Assembly: GCA_003290165.1 (NCBI GenBank)
Contig: QNQO01000557.1
Coordinates: 496,001 to 560,000, forward strand
Length of the DNA: 64,000 bases
Origin: Berberis thunbergii
Lineage: Eukaryota > Streptophyta > Magnoliopsida > Ranunculales > Berberidaceae
Reading direction: 5' to 3'
A program made the position numbers and the translations under genes. Under the pieces are notes generated by a model. That model saw only the letters and a list, made by a program, of their open reading frames with translations. It searched no databases and was not told the DNA's origin. Below are positions 11,994-23,849 of this stretch, in pieces (positions within the stretch are counted from its first letter, which is position 1; each line of letters starts with the position of its first letter).

Positions 11994-12238
11994 TGTTGAA
12001 AGATAGGCAGATTATATATGGCTATTTTAGGATAGCAGATATGTTGGTTTCTTGTTTTTGTTTATTTCTTAACTTCATGTAATTAGACATATTAGCAAAT
12101 TTGTCTCCAGCTTGGTTGCTTCCTTATTTTTGGTGTAATCAGATCAGATCTCGTGCTATTGTTTCCTTTATATATGGAGGTTGTGTATGTCAAATAAATG
12201 AAGATAGAATATTATTATTTTTTCTCCGGTTGCTTACA
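11994..12238 (+). repeat. 3' LTR of the copia element
   Basis: The LTR is 245 bp, starting TGTTGAAAGATAGG and ending GCTTACA, followed by the target duplication AATAT. It aligns along its full length with the 5' LTR but with many differences. Confidence 0.88.
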
Positions 12239-12243
12239 AATAT

Positions 12244-13445
12244 AATTGAGATAGTCTTAGTGGCGTGGGAATTGTTGTGTTTCAATTTGATTGGTAGATT
12301 GAAATGGGGGTTAGGAACGCTTGAAGTGATGGAGTCCAAGGTTGTAGTGGAAATTATTTGTAATTAGAAAGTGGAGTAAATATGGGAAGTGCATTTAATG
12401 AAATATATTGGATATTATGCTTTATGTAAAGGCTCGTGAGTTTGGACATTTTGGATGAGTTTGTAAAATGAGGCAAGTTCTAGGGTTAAATTATAGAATT
12501 GGTTCATGGAAATTTCTCATTAAATTTAGCAACCTCAACCTTCGCATGCATCTATGCATATTTTCTTCTAAGAACTAATCAAAATCACTCATTCCTAGTG
12601 GACATTGCGAGTATCAAAGATTTCATGAACAAAAACAATGAGTGTCGAAGCAATAAAAAGTCATCTAACAAAATTGTCGTCGATTATATATGAGAAATAA
12701 GATTTCAGATGTATTGAAATTTCCACTTCGTAATAAATTTGTTTTCTTGCCTTTAATTGATGGAAATAATTTTTATTTGTGCTTGTTATCATATAAATAT
12801 AAAAATAAATATGGATTGTAACTCCAAAAGCATAAGTTGTTGACATACTAACACACATAAGTGAAGTTTAGTCTATTTCAAAATACATAGTCACATTGAT
12901 GTTATTCTGTTTCAGTAACTGATTCTATATAATCATATAAATTAATAAATTAGTGATTCATGAATTGTAAATATTAATTTCGATGCTTAAAAATATGAAG
13001 ATATAATTACAATTTTTTGTACACGTCGGTCAACCTATTAAAATTGTAAAATGTTATAATCTTATCATTAAAAAAATAATTTTTAAATTATTTGAAATGT
13101 AATAACTCACTTCTAGACCACTGATATTGTCTTCACTTAATTACCACGACAAAGTTATGGGGTATTAGGCTATAAATGGCTTAATTACCACTTGGTTGGT
13201 ATCAAACCCTTAACCTCTGCATTTACTAGAGCATTTTTCTTTGAGCCGAAAGTATCACAGTGTCAGAAAAGTAAATACCATTACTTATAAATTTGTATTT
13301 TAGTGATTGTACAAGTGCAACTATCATAAAACCTCCAGGTAGGCATCTTTATAACACACCATGTAGCACAACCATCACCACTTTTTAGGCTAGGTGTCTT
13401 TTAAGCAAGGTATCACAATACCACCTTGGATGGAGTTGCCCCCGG
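12244..13445. other. AT-rich intergenic DNA
   Basis: Only short frames with no recognisable domain are present (for example 12499-12693). No terminal repeats were recognised. Confidence 0.4.
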
Positions 13446-13460
13446 TTCTGATACCAATTA
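13446..13460 (-). mobile_element. Possible copia-type primer site, element remnant
   Basis: On the minus strand TTGGTATCAGAACC is an intact-looking tRNA-iMet primer site. AT-rich sequence on its right could be a decayed LTR. No second LTR or coding domain was found, so this is a weak call. Confidence 0.3.
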
Positions 13461-13631
13461 TAGTGACCTTGATTTTAATTTTAATTAATTGTCTTAACAT
13501 GGTTTTTGAAATAAAAATTATTTATTTTAAATATAATTAATAGTAAATTTATTGACTAATATAACAAGTGATATTGAACAAAACATCATAACAGAAAGGA
13601 AAGGAAATGTATAAATGGTTTGCGTAAACCC

Positions 13632-13925
13632 ATGAATTTTCTAAAATTAATTAAATGAAATTAACTATTTTCCATACTCAATATACAACCATATTTATAG
13701 ACCAAAAAACAATATTGAAAATTTTAATTAATGCAAAATGTAAGAATTACAAGCGTTCTTCTTTGAAGAAATCAATCCATGAATGAGCTAAAATTAATTA
13801 TGAAATTAACTATTTTAAAAGCTCAATATCCAATGATATTTATATACATAAAAATAATACTGAAAAACTATTAGTTAACGCCAATCATAAGATTTATGAA
13901 GGTTCTTCTTTAAAGAAATCATTGA
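13632..13925. repeat. 147-bp direct tandem duplication
   Basis: Two head-to-tail copies with a 147-bp period begin CATGAATTTTCTAAAATTAA and CATGAATGAGCTAAAATTAA. Both end near GTTCTTCTTTRAAGAAATCA. The copies are clearly diverged. Confidence 0.7.
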
Positions 13926-16568
13926 TAAGATAAATGAGGAAGATTATAAAAACAATTTTTTTTGCTTAAACGTATGATGTTATCGGTATGTGTATGCGTG
14001 ATTATGAAGAAACCATCATAAGAGAAATGAATAAGAAGATAGAATGGTAGTATATATTTAAAATTACAAATAGTTTGACATGATTTGCAATTGTGCTAAT
14101 CTAATTATATAGTTTTTGTAAGGATAGTTTCAAAATTTGAAGATTATGAGTATTTAATTGTAGCTTATTTTTAATATGAGGAAACAATAATGATTTTATA
14201 TTTATTTTTAACAATTCAGTAATAAAAAAAACTATTAGAATGATTTATGAAACATGGGAAATATCCTGAATTATTATTGAAATATAAATTATTAAATACA
14301 TGAAATTAATAGTTGAAGAAATTTGAATGTCTCCAGTCTGTATGCATCTAACAGTGTTGCTTTTTAAGTTCGACAAAAATTGTTGTATTCATTAATCAAC
14401 CATAGCACCTGCAAAAAAATGTCATCCACTTACATAAAGTGAATCTTACATTCGGTGAAAGCCTCGTAAGAAAAACAAAAATGCCATCCACTTGCACTAT
14501 GCCCAAAAGTTCAACATGCATGGTCGACCTTGAGTTTGTGAAATATATTCTTCACCATTTGTAAACGTTTTGTTTTGGAGTATGTTATTTCAAATCGGTC
14601 TTAATGATGTTTTTCAAATATGGTATAAGTTGGTAAACTTTATTAGAGACTTTAAAAGATAGGAATGCCAACTTAGGCATGTTAGCTACCTCAATCTGAA
14701 AGATGAATGGATAGTTTATTATGCCTCTATTATTTTATAATCTTAACTTCTATAGGTTGTCGTAGGATATTATAATCCTTCCAAGTGTGCTAGCATTACA
14801 ACACTATAAAACTAATGACTTCAACTTTGGACAATACTTGAAATTGAAATACACAATTCAATCTTGACAACTATTGACTCCAATTTCAGTTCTTTGGTTT
14901 AACTAAGCTAAACGTTAGTGATGTTAAACCTTGATATGGAAAGAATATCCATGGTAAATCCAAATAATTAAACTTATGAAACATCTAATATTTTTTAGAA
15001 TATTTGAAAATGTAGTTTCAATAATTTTAATAGGAAAACATATTCTCAAATAAAACTAAATAAAGGTGAATTGTATAGAACATATAAGATGATTCGGTAA
15101 ATTATGCAAAATTTTTATATTGTATGATGCTATATTGAAATATTTAAATTGTGATTTATTTTATAAATTAAGGAACCCGTTGCATTATTAATATTTTTTA
15201 AATAATTTCAACAACTTATTTCTTTTAATCAATATAGCCATTTTACTCTAAAAATAAAATTTTATAGCTATTTAGGTTTATAATAATTATAACTATGTCT
15301 TAACTTTGTTTGTTTGCTTAATATATTAATTATTCAAGTGTTAAAAAAAAGTTATAAATTGAGGCTAAATGACTTAATTATTTTACAGGTTGATAATTGA
15401 ATCTACCAATGAAAACTTCTCTTATATAAAATGAAGTTTTTTTCATAGTCTTTTACAATCATTGAATTAGAATATTTGGGGATACATCCATCAAACAATT
15501 AAATGGCCGAAGTACAATATAAAACTGAGGTTAGTGTGAGAGTCGAAGAAAAAATATATGTTAATCTATATATTTATTATGCGTAAATAGTTTTGGCTAA
15601 AATTTTGTTTTCAAGCATAAATAATTCGTTATCTTAATTTTTGGTTAAAATTTTCTTAAACTTCTCGAGATGTCCATTAAAAACAAGAGCAGTCTCGATC
15701 AATGAATTTGAATAATTTTTTGAAGTGATGGTTCTGGGCAAGTTTGGAGGTGTGCCTGCAAAAACTCTCTGACTCATGTCAGTTAAAAACTATAAGAATT
15801 TGCAAGTACAAATGAAAAAGATTACTTATCTAAGAATGTGTATGACCATTATATTTATCATAATAGTTTGTAGCTGCCCATATTTATCATAATGGACGAT
15901 TACTCGAGTAGTCGTTCTCGGGTTTTTGACTAGTCGATGTAAAACCATGTCTAGTTAACAGTTAATCGGATGATTAACTTGATTAGTCAATTGATGAATT
16001 ATGTGTGATTATAAGTCACAAGGTTGCATTTATCATACGGATTATCTCACTTGCTGCATATCTCGAGGTATCAAAATGTGCAAAATCGAGGTAAGTGCAA
16101 GATGAGTTCAGACAAGTACCTTGGGAATAGTTATTGAACTACTTTTCCTCATTTTTGGCAATGACCGTATATTAATAATGGTAATTTTTTGATGTCATTC
16201 TTGATATAATTGCATGCAAGGTTCATTATAACTTTTGATATATTTGTTTTTCAACTATATATGTCTTCCTATATTAATGTAAAACACAAAATTTATTCTT
16301 TAAATTGCCAACTTTAACTATGAATATAACATTTTTATAACATGAAATTTGATCATTTAATTTACTTTTGTTGTTGCAACCTCTGATTCAAAGATTTCTT
16401 GTAAATTCTTTTTATTTAAAAACATATTTCCATATGGTATTCTGGTTTTGTGCTTTGTTGATGTTCCAATATTCATAATGTTTGAAAATGTTATTTGTGA
16501 CTTAGTACAAAAAATATTGGTTAAGCTTTTAAAACCAATATAGGTTGAGCAGAAAGCTATTGTAAAAA
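13926..16568. other. AT-rich intergenic DNA
   Basis: No open frame over 60 codons, no LTR or MITE ends and no RNA gene were recognised. Confidence 0.4.
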
Positions 16569-18410
16569 TGTATTGACTGTATTATAAAGTCATGCATACT
16601 AGATTGTGAGTGATCGATAAAATTAGGTAATTCAAATGCAAACGTGAAGACTCAACTAAAGGCGACAATATAAGAAGAAGAAACTGAATCATGCATCAAT
16701 CAAAGATATGAAGACCGGTCAAACAATATTAAAGTTTCAAGAAGACAAGTCAAAGAAAGTGAACAAAGCAGGTGACATTTGAAGATAAGGCAAAAATAAC
16801 TTATGGACGACCCCAAAATTCAAACAAAGTGTCAAAGCCTATTGGAGAAAAAAATGTCTAGGAACCAATATTCAAAGTTTGAATTTGGAACATCCTCTCA
16901 CATGAGAATGAACATTCTCTTAAATATTCCATCACTTTGGACATGCTGATATGCTTAATAGAGATGTTTGTGTCAAGTACAATAACATGTGACCAAGAGA
17001 AAAATTTTATTTTAAAAATGTTGTCTCGGCAGAGCAAAGTCGACTTCACCCTTGAAGTATTCTATCAGTAGGCGATTGTTTTCTTAAAGAAAATAGTTAT
17101 TCTAAAGCTAGCCATTATGGAAAATTTGAAAATAGTGAAGTCGACTTCACCCCTCCAAGATCAGTTTTATAAATAACTGCATTCTCATTTGCCTTTATCA
17201 ACTTTCGGAGTTCAAGAGGAATTTGTTAAGAACAATTCAAGAGCATCAAATCCAGCAAGAAGAAAAGTAAGTTTCTCCCCATTGTTCAAGAAGAATATCT
17301 TCATCTCGCCATATCATCTTTGAATGAGCTTAAAAAGAAAATAGAAAGATCTATGGCTCAAGTTGAGAGCTTAACCTAGACCAAACAACTTGTTTGTTTG
17401 AAATCTAAAGTTCCTAGAGAGGAAATCTTCTTTTGTCACCCAAAACTTTCATATTTGTAAAAATGAACCTCGCTTTTACTCTATAAAAAAGTGAGAAATC
17501 CAAGCTTAAACTTCTCCCATTCGTCTATTTGAGAGACATCTTTGGAGAAACCTATTTGAGTGTTAGCTTGTTTAAATTTCAAAAAATCTAGTGTAGGTTC
17601 TTGAACCGTTGAGTGGATAACTAGGAGTAAGATTTGTACTTGAGATATCTTGGTTGTGTGGCATTCCATAATGTTGAGATCATTTGTCATTCTATAAGTC
17701 TCGTAGAACACAAACATAAGACTAGGTGGTATCTCTGGAATCCTAAGCACACGCCCGTTCAACATGATTGTGTTGCATCCTATGTGACCGCCAAGGTATT
17801 TGTAAGACTCACGGAGTAAAATACTTAGTTCATGTGAGTAAGTGTCTGAGGAGCATGATGACTTGACCTTGCGAGGTTGTGGAACATTATTTGCAGTATA
17901 GTTTCATTTAAATCAGGATAACAGAAGCTTGAGGCTTGCGAGCCTTTTCCACCAAGGAAGTAACTAGTCGGAGCTAATCAAACCCGGCTTAAGTGAACCT
18001 CGTTATATCTAAGTGTCGTGTTGTTTATTCCCTTCTCTTTGCATACTTATGCATGTATGCTTATATTACTATCTTTAATATCTTATTTTCATGTTGTATT
18101 GTTTTACACATATTAGTTTAGCTCGCTTGATTTTTGTATCAAATCTTGGATCTACTTTGTAAAAGTATTTCCTTAAAGTCGGGTTTTAGATTCAAGATTT
18201 GCGAGACCACCCAAACCAAAAGGCAAATCATTTCATAATCTTTCCTATATTTGATTGTTTTATTGGTGCTAAGGTCTAGGAGATTATTTTGAACACGGAG
18301 ACCATACAAAGTGTTACTTTTGCATTTTGCCGCAAAAGTGTTTTTTAAAGAAAAAATGATTTTAAGAAAAAAATTATTCACCGCAAAAAGATTATCCATC
18401 TCGTCATCTT
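16569..18410 (+). mobile_element. Long copia-like LTR remnant, copy B1
   Basis: This segment matches, in inverted orientation, the segment at about 56718-59038. Shared landmarks are GTCGACTTCACCC (about 17039 and 17140), AGGTTGTGGAA (about 17874), GAGCCTTTTCCACCAAGGAA (about 17939), AGTGAACCTCGTTAT (about 17992) and a terminal AAATTATTCACC (about 18370). The layout resembles the long LTRs of copia elements. The frames at 17481-17819 are only pieces of this LTR. No internal domains lie on either side, so it is a solo LTR or truncated copy. Confidence 0.55.
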
Positions 18411-19505
18411 GAATCTTAGAGCATACCTCAACACACTATAATGCAACTCTTGTTCTAGGGCCACTGCATAAGAAACAAAACATAATTGATATTTTAAGTT
18501 AGTCATAATTTTTAAGGCATGAAATAACTAAAAATTATTAAATATCTTGTTTGATATTTTTAATCAATATACTTTTACTGTATGAAAAGTACTTTGTGTT
18601 GATCACTACTCTCTTCATTCCAAACTATTGCACGACAATGTCATAATGCTTCATCCAAAAACCCGAAGTTCCATAATTATGAGCTTTTTGTAAGATTGTT
18701 GACAAAATTTTCAAGTAAATACATGCATATTTATATGTAGTTTACAATTTATGAAGTTGATAGTTTTGGTCCAATTATCACCATTATTGTTTTCTTGTAT
18801 TTTATTAGATTTATAATCTTCGTTCTCGCTATTCTCTAATCCATTTGTTGAACAACTTAGATTAATATTAGTATCATGTGCTTCTACTTCCATTCTCGTT
18901 CGCTTACACATGGTGCTTTATCTATGCTCTCTAGTTTCTCTTACGACGTAGAAAGTTTGACCCACCATGTGCATGCAAACTATTACTTCCAGTCTCTATT
19001 ACGACAATTGTTATTGTACCGTCTTCATTGACAGCTGACCTCAAATATATGTGAGGCAATTCTTCTATCTGTTAATATTTCATAGTCATTGACAACTATA
19101 TTATAACATAAATGATAGGTGTAAATATTTATCATTGATCATATCTTTACCGTAATTGGCCTAGCTTGCACGAAACCTTCTATTTCTTTGTTTTTTCATT
19201 TTTATTTTCTCCTTTGGAGAGCAAGTCTTGTTTGTTGTTGATTTGCAAAGTTTATTATAACTGTTCAACTCATTTATACCAAATAAGTAGATAGATATTG
19301 TACCTTATACTACCCATAGAAGAATTCCGGAATGTTTTACCTTTTAGAATTTGTATTGAGCATAAACAGACAAATTTTGTGTTGTAGGTTTCCCTCCACG
19401 TATTATGATGGGATTTTTTTTTGATTGACGAACATTCAAGAAAGGTCTTGTTTGCACATTTGAAAAAGAATTTTGTTCCCCTGAAAGTATTCATATTAGA
19501 TTTTA

Positions 19506-19541
<36 letters not shown>

Positions 19542-19709
19542 ATAGTAGCTTAAACAAAACAATAATTTTCAAAGCTACAAATGTCAACTAAATAAATTAA
19601 TTTTTGATGTAATTCTAGTGGTGTTGTTATTTCTTTTCTAGACAATGGAAATTTGTTTTATTAATTAAAACTAACAAAATTAGATTTCAAAAATACAATC
19701 TATTTTTGC
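18411..19709. other. AT-rich intergenic DNA with a 29-base T run
   Basis: A T run lies at 19510-19538. The antisense frame across it encodes only a lysine run and is not a gene. No other feature was recognised. Confidence 0.45.

Positions 19710-19769
<60 letters not shown>
19710..19769. repeat. (AAT)n microsatellite, left half
   Basis: About 20 AAT units end exactly where the Tat element LTR begins. The same microsatellite resumes at 29347 on the other side of the element. Confidence 0.95.
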
Positions 19770-20477
19770 TGATGATACACCAAAATGGTTCCTCTTATAC
19801 ACTGTACACGTGTCATGATGATATTGAGGAATAATAGGCCCAAGCATCAGTTCAACACCGATCCGCCCCAAGCGGTTCCAAGTCCGCATAACGCAGTTCA
19901 CAAGACGAACCTAAAATTGTTACAGCCTGCAAAGCTTACGTGTCTCACCGCTATCCTCAATACCCATAAGCCCAGCTGCTAAGGCAAATATCTCGAGGAT
20001 CAGCTTCGGATAGGTAAGACAACATCACTTTTCTTCCAACTAGGAAGCAAATTTTCCGAGTATATATCACACATAGAAACTTCTATCTACGAACTACTCT
20101 CAGAACGAGAACTATCTCCCGCGTATCTAGGAGCATAAGGCTAACATGGAAACTCCCTTTCACAGCACGACTCCTAATTAGAGAAGGATCTCCACGAAGA
20201 TCTTCTTCCCTAAACTACGCCATTAATGGCTTGGTCGAACCAGGACTCCAACACTATAAATAAGACATGAGGTTGGTAAGCTAAGATACACTACAAATTC
20301 CCTAATTACAACATTACGCCTTCCTCAGATCCCTGTCTGACTTTAGCATCGGAGTGCCATCGGCCACCACAACAGTGGTCCATGGCTCACGTGCATTCCT
20401 TGTGCAGGTCAACATGTTTGCAGGTCAGCAGGTTTGCAGGTCAAGGTCAAAGCAGGGAGAAAAAATCAATTGCATCA
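19770..20477 (+). repeat. 5' LTR of Tat element 1
   Basis: The LTR is 708 bp and bounded TG...CA. It is homologous along its length to 28660-29346, to the truncated LTR at 32362, and in inverted orientation to the solo LTR at 56992-57634. Confidence 0.93.
20254..20262 (+). promoter_or_regulatory. LTR TATA box
   Basis: CTATAAATA is kept in the same context (CACTATAAATAARACATG) in the 3' LTR at about 29140 and in the element 2 LTR at about 32838. This makes it the likely core promoter for element RNA. Confidence 0.6.
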
Positions 20478-20498
20478 GTTTGGCACCTTCCGTGGGGA
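20478..20498 (+). other. Primer-binding site of Tat element 1
   Basis: GTTTGGCACCTTCCGTGGGG directly follows the LTR. It resembles the TTTGGCGCCGTCTGTGGG site of plant gypsy elements. Element 3 has a matching site at 54346-54369. Confidence 0.7.
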
Positions 20499-20551
20499 TG
20501 ATAAAATTCCTAACCTTTCACTAGCATTATCTATCTTTCGAATACAGAGAG

Positions 20552-21170
20552 ATGGTGACCACCAGATCATGCAACAATGAAGAACAAGGAGACATGTCAA
20601 ACACTCAGCCTGATGCTACTTCACCACCCTTAACGGTGCAAGCAACGCACAGACAGCAAGCTCATGCTCCTGGAACAACAGCAACAATGACGGACCCTGA
20701 AACTGATCCAAATTCACTTTTATACAACAAATCCTGCTGACGATGAAGACGCTCAAGTCGATGAAACAAAAGTCTGGTGAGCCACTGAAGACGTACCTAA
20801 CGCGCTTCAGTAGTGATCTAATTTTCGTCAACGCGTGCAACAACACAACGATCGTCCAGGCCTTCGTCCGAGGAAATGTAAGTTCTGCAACTTCCTAAGT
20901 CTAGACCTACCAGCAAATATGGCGTACTTGGAGAAATAAGCACAAAGCAACATTGCCCTAGAGGAAGAACGGACAATCAGGAGTAAAGCTGAGCTCAGGA
21001 AGGAATCCCTCGACGGAAGGGAAAAAGGAGAATCGGCAGCAACAATATACGTGCTTCATGGGGCCCACTCCGAGTTCGAATTATCAAACAGGTCTAGGAA
21101 AAGGGCTCTCAGGGATATGGGGGTCCAAGCAATATGAGTGAACAACTAACACCGCACGCCCAAAGGCATG
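20552..21170 (+). pseudogene. Tat gag remnant
   Basis: The first open piece (20552-20740, 62 aa) starts MVTTRSCNNEE and is rich in Gln, Thr and Pro. It is plausible as the Gag N-terminus and follows the primer site closely. At about 20775-20880 a shifted frame reads LKTYLTRFSSDL and VQAFVRGNV, a pattern typical of the C-terminal half of the gypsy Gag domain. The central Gag part is missing or unreadable, so a deletion is likely. Stops follow at once. Confidence 0.65.
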
Positions 21171-21261
21171 ACCACCCCATGCCATTAGCCTTTACAGACA
21201 AAAACCTCTAGGGCATCCAACTCCCACACAATGACGCCCTGGTAATAACAATCTCCCTGGC

Positions 21262-21710
21262 ATGCTGGTAAATAAGGAGATCCTTGGTGGACACCGAAAG
21301 CTCATTGAACGTCCTTTTTCTCCGCACGTTCCGCAGCATGCAACTAAAGGTAAACGCACGGACCCTGATAACCTTCTGATGATCGATTTCAGCGGTGAAA
21401 AGTGTTTTTCGGTGGGAAAAATACAACAAATAGTGGTAGTAGGAAAAAAGTCGACTCAAAATTTTTGTTTCAAGAGTTTATAGTGATCAACGCACCTTCA
21501 TCATATAATGTAGTCCTGCGGAGACCCTGGATACACCAAATGGGAGCGACAGTCTCCACTCTACACCAGTGCATCAGGTATCCGATGAACCAAACAATCA
21601 GTACGCTAGAGGCAACCAGGCGATCACCAGTACATGACGATAGATGTCTATTAATCTCGTTTGAGATGTCGAGGAAGAGCAACCTATCCCAGATGGTGAA
21701 GCTTCTATAA
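21262..21710 (+). pseudogene. Tat protease and linker remnant
   Basis: The piece at 21402-21710 carries FIVINAPSSYNVVLRRPW followed by STLHQ. This is the conserved stretch just after the aspartic protease in plant gypsy Pol (typically 'apspYNaiLGRpwL'). The protease DSG/DTG box itself is not clear in this copy. The upstream frame (21262-21483) is shifted by the frame change near 21402. Confidence 0.6.
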
Positions 21711-21811
21711 TCCTGCGAGATAGGCTCAATGTCGATCAACCAGAGGAAAAAACCATCACAGTCTACCTCGACAACCTTCTCAACAGCAGGGCTATCTAGA
21801 TAGGTTCCCGG

Positions 21812-22870
21812 TTGAGCTCACAAAACTCTCCAACGGAACCAAGACGTCTTCGCCTGGACCATGTGAGACATGGTGGGAATCGAACCGTCAATAATCACTC
21901 ATCGCTTAGAGGTGCACACCACGAGGAAAACCATATGGAAAAAGAAGAGACATGGGCGCCCGAGAGAAACGCTATCATAAATGAGGAAGTCCAGCGGTTA
22001 TTCAACGCGGACATGATCAAGGAAGCACAATTTTCAGATTGGCTGGCAAACACCGTTTTGGTAAAAAAAAAATGGGAAATGGAGTGTGTAGACTACACGA
22101 ACCTGAACAAAGCCCGCCCGAAGGACAACTTCCCGCTCCCCTGCATCAATTAGATAGTGGACGCCACATCCAGGCACAACCTACTAAGCTTCATAGATGC
22201 CTACTCAGGCTACAATAAAATATTAATGCACCCTCCGGATCAAGAAATGACCTTTTTCATAACTAAGAGAGGGATAAACTGTTACCGGGTGATGTCGTTC
22301 GGCTTAAAGAACGCAGGTGCTATATACTAACGACTGGTAAACCAAATGTTAAAAGAACAAATAGACAAGAATATGGAGGTCTACATTGATGATAAGCTGG
22401 TCAAAAGCCTCCGCCTCCCCGACCACATAGGAGACCTCACTGAAAATTCAATCAGCTCAGGAAATACCAGATGAAACTCAACCCACAAAAGTGCACGTTC
22501 AGAGTCGAGTCTAGAAAATTTCTATGCTATATAGTGAACAATAGGGGAATCGAAGCTGACCCAAAACAAATTCAAGCCTTCTCGACATGAAAGCCCCCGC
22601 CAACATTAGAGACGTTTAGAGCCTGACTGGGAAGGTAGCAACACTCAATAGGTTTATATCTAAATCATCTACAAATGCCTTCTTTTCTTTAAAATATTAA
22701 GAGGAAGCAAAGGATTCTCATGGGGCGAAGAGTGCAAACAAGTCTTTAAGAGCCTGAAAGCATACATGGGGAGTCCAGAGCTACTCTCAAAATCGACGAC
22801 GGGGAAACACTCTACTTATACTTGTCTATTTCCAAGCACGCTGTCAGATCAACCCTTGTACAAGATGAAT
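21812..22870 (+). pseudogene. Tat reverse transcriptase remnant
   Basis: QDVFAWTM near 21840 marks the start of RT. The piece at 21812-22153 contains EVQRLFNADMIKEAQF and KPRPKDNFPLPCI-like segments that lie before the first catalytic box. SFGLKNAGAIY (about 22297) and MEVYIDDKLVKS (about 22376; YIDD at 22382-22393) are the finger and catalytic motifs. FRVES-type connection sequence follows near 22500. Frames change several times and in-frame stops occur. RT copies element RNA into DNA; this copy cannot do so. Confidence 0.85.
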
Positions 22871-23100
22871 GGGGAACCTAGAGACCAGTGTACTACGCTA
22901 GCAAAACCTTTGTGGAAGTGGAGGCACACTACCTGGACCTGGAGATGTTAGCTCTGGCACTGGTTGTATCCTCGAGGAAATTGAGGCCCTATTTTCAAGC
23001 TCACTCTATAACAATTCTAACCAAGGACCTGCTCTACTCGGTACTGCATAAACTAGAGTTATCTGACAGGATGGTGAAATGGTCACTAGAATCGAACAAT
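22871..23100 (+). pseudogene. Tat RNase H (RT-linked) remnant
   Basis: An open stretch carries VYYASKTFVEVEAHYLDLE, then KLRPYFQAH, then LHKLELSDRMVKWSLE. This is the standard gypsy RNase H landmark series after RT. It joins downstream to the second RNase H domain in the same frame (22888-23385). That is one of the longest intact coding pieces of the element, 165 codons. Confidence 0.8.
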
Positions 23101-23177
23101 TTGACATCAACTATGCTCCAAGAACTAGCAAACTTCATTGCCGAGTTCATCGGTGGGGAAGAACCAAAAATAGATCT

Positions 23178-23390
23178 TCAGACCTTGGAATCAAACATCC
23201 AGGAATGGACCTTGCGTTGCGACGGATCATCGACGAGAAAAGCAACCGGAGCTGGGATCACACTCCACTCTTCAAGCGGCTTCACCCTCGAAAAAGTTGT
23301 TAGATTCAGCTTTCTCACCTTGAACAATGAGGCTGAATATGAGGTCCTCCTATCTAGCTTGAAGCTAGCCTTGGGATCAGAATAGATCAC
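23178..23390 (+). pseudogene. Archaeal-type second RNase H (aRNH)
   Basis: WTLRCDGSSTRKATGAGITL is followed by TLEKVVRFSFLTLNNEAEYE and VLLSSLKLAL. The DGSS...GAG and NNEAEYEaLl signatures define a separate RNase H copy of archaeal/plant type downstream of the usual RNase H. This domain is diagnostic for the Tat lineage. The first catalytic aspartate (in CDGSS) and the glutamate (in NEAEYE) are present. The frame ends at 23385. Confidence 0.8.
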
Positions 23391-23849
23391 CTAACGACAT
23401 ATAGCAACTTAGACTGGTAGTCAACCAGGTCAAAGAAGATTTCAACAACAAGGACCCCTATATGATAGCCTACCGTGAAAAGGTACTACGCGCAATAAGT
23501 GGGTTCAAAAGGTGCGAGCTCATACAATGCCCTCGTGACGACAATAAAAATTGATGCGCTAGCTAGAGAAGCCTCTGCTGAAGTCTCAAGTGGTCTTATT
23601 GAATATCAAGAGCGATCAAGCCTCTACAAAGAATAACCTAGAGATGTTTGTGCTACAAGAGCATCGCCAAATTGGATGACTTCGATCCTCGAATACATCA
23701 CAATCGAATCCCTACTAACCGATAAAGCCGAAGCTAGAAGAATCAAGAACAGAGCAGCCAGGTACACTCTCCTAAAAAACAAGTCAGATCATGGGAAGGA
23801 TCCATGATGGTATATGTAGAAATCATCCGGGTGGGAGAACCCTCGCCCA

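Larger units (their letters stand above)
7257..12238 (+). mobile_element. Ty1/copia LTR retrotransposon, complete structure, coding decayed
   Basis: Two LTRs (7257-7508 and 11994-12238) begin TGTTGAAAGA and end in ACA. They are flanked by a perfect 5-bp target duplication AATAT (7252-7256, 12239-12243). A primer site complementary to initiator tRNA-Met abuts the 5' LTR, and a purine tract precedes the 3' LTR. The coding order is gag, integrase, reverse transcriptase, RNase H. Integrase before RT defines the copia superfamily. The total is about 5.0 kb, normal for copia. Stops and frameshifts interrupt every domain and the LTRs have clearly diverged, so this is an old, dead copy. Confidence 0.92.

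Noticed and set aside
13190..13220. Second copia primer site TTGGTATCAAACCC
   Set aside because: There is no LTR end next to it and the match is weaker than the one at 13446.
17481..17819. Overlapping frames of 94 and 61 codons on opposite strands
   Set aside because: They lie inside the copia-like LTR, and the inverted copy at 57.9 kb does not preserve the frames.
19270..19587. 105-codon antisense frame with a lysine run
   Set aside because: It exists only because of a 29-base T run. No domain was seen.
19680..19901. Frames rich in isoleucine across (AAT)n, also at 29278-29493
   Set aside because: They are translations of the microsatellite.
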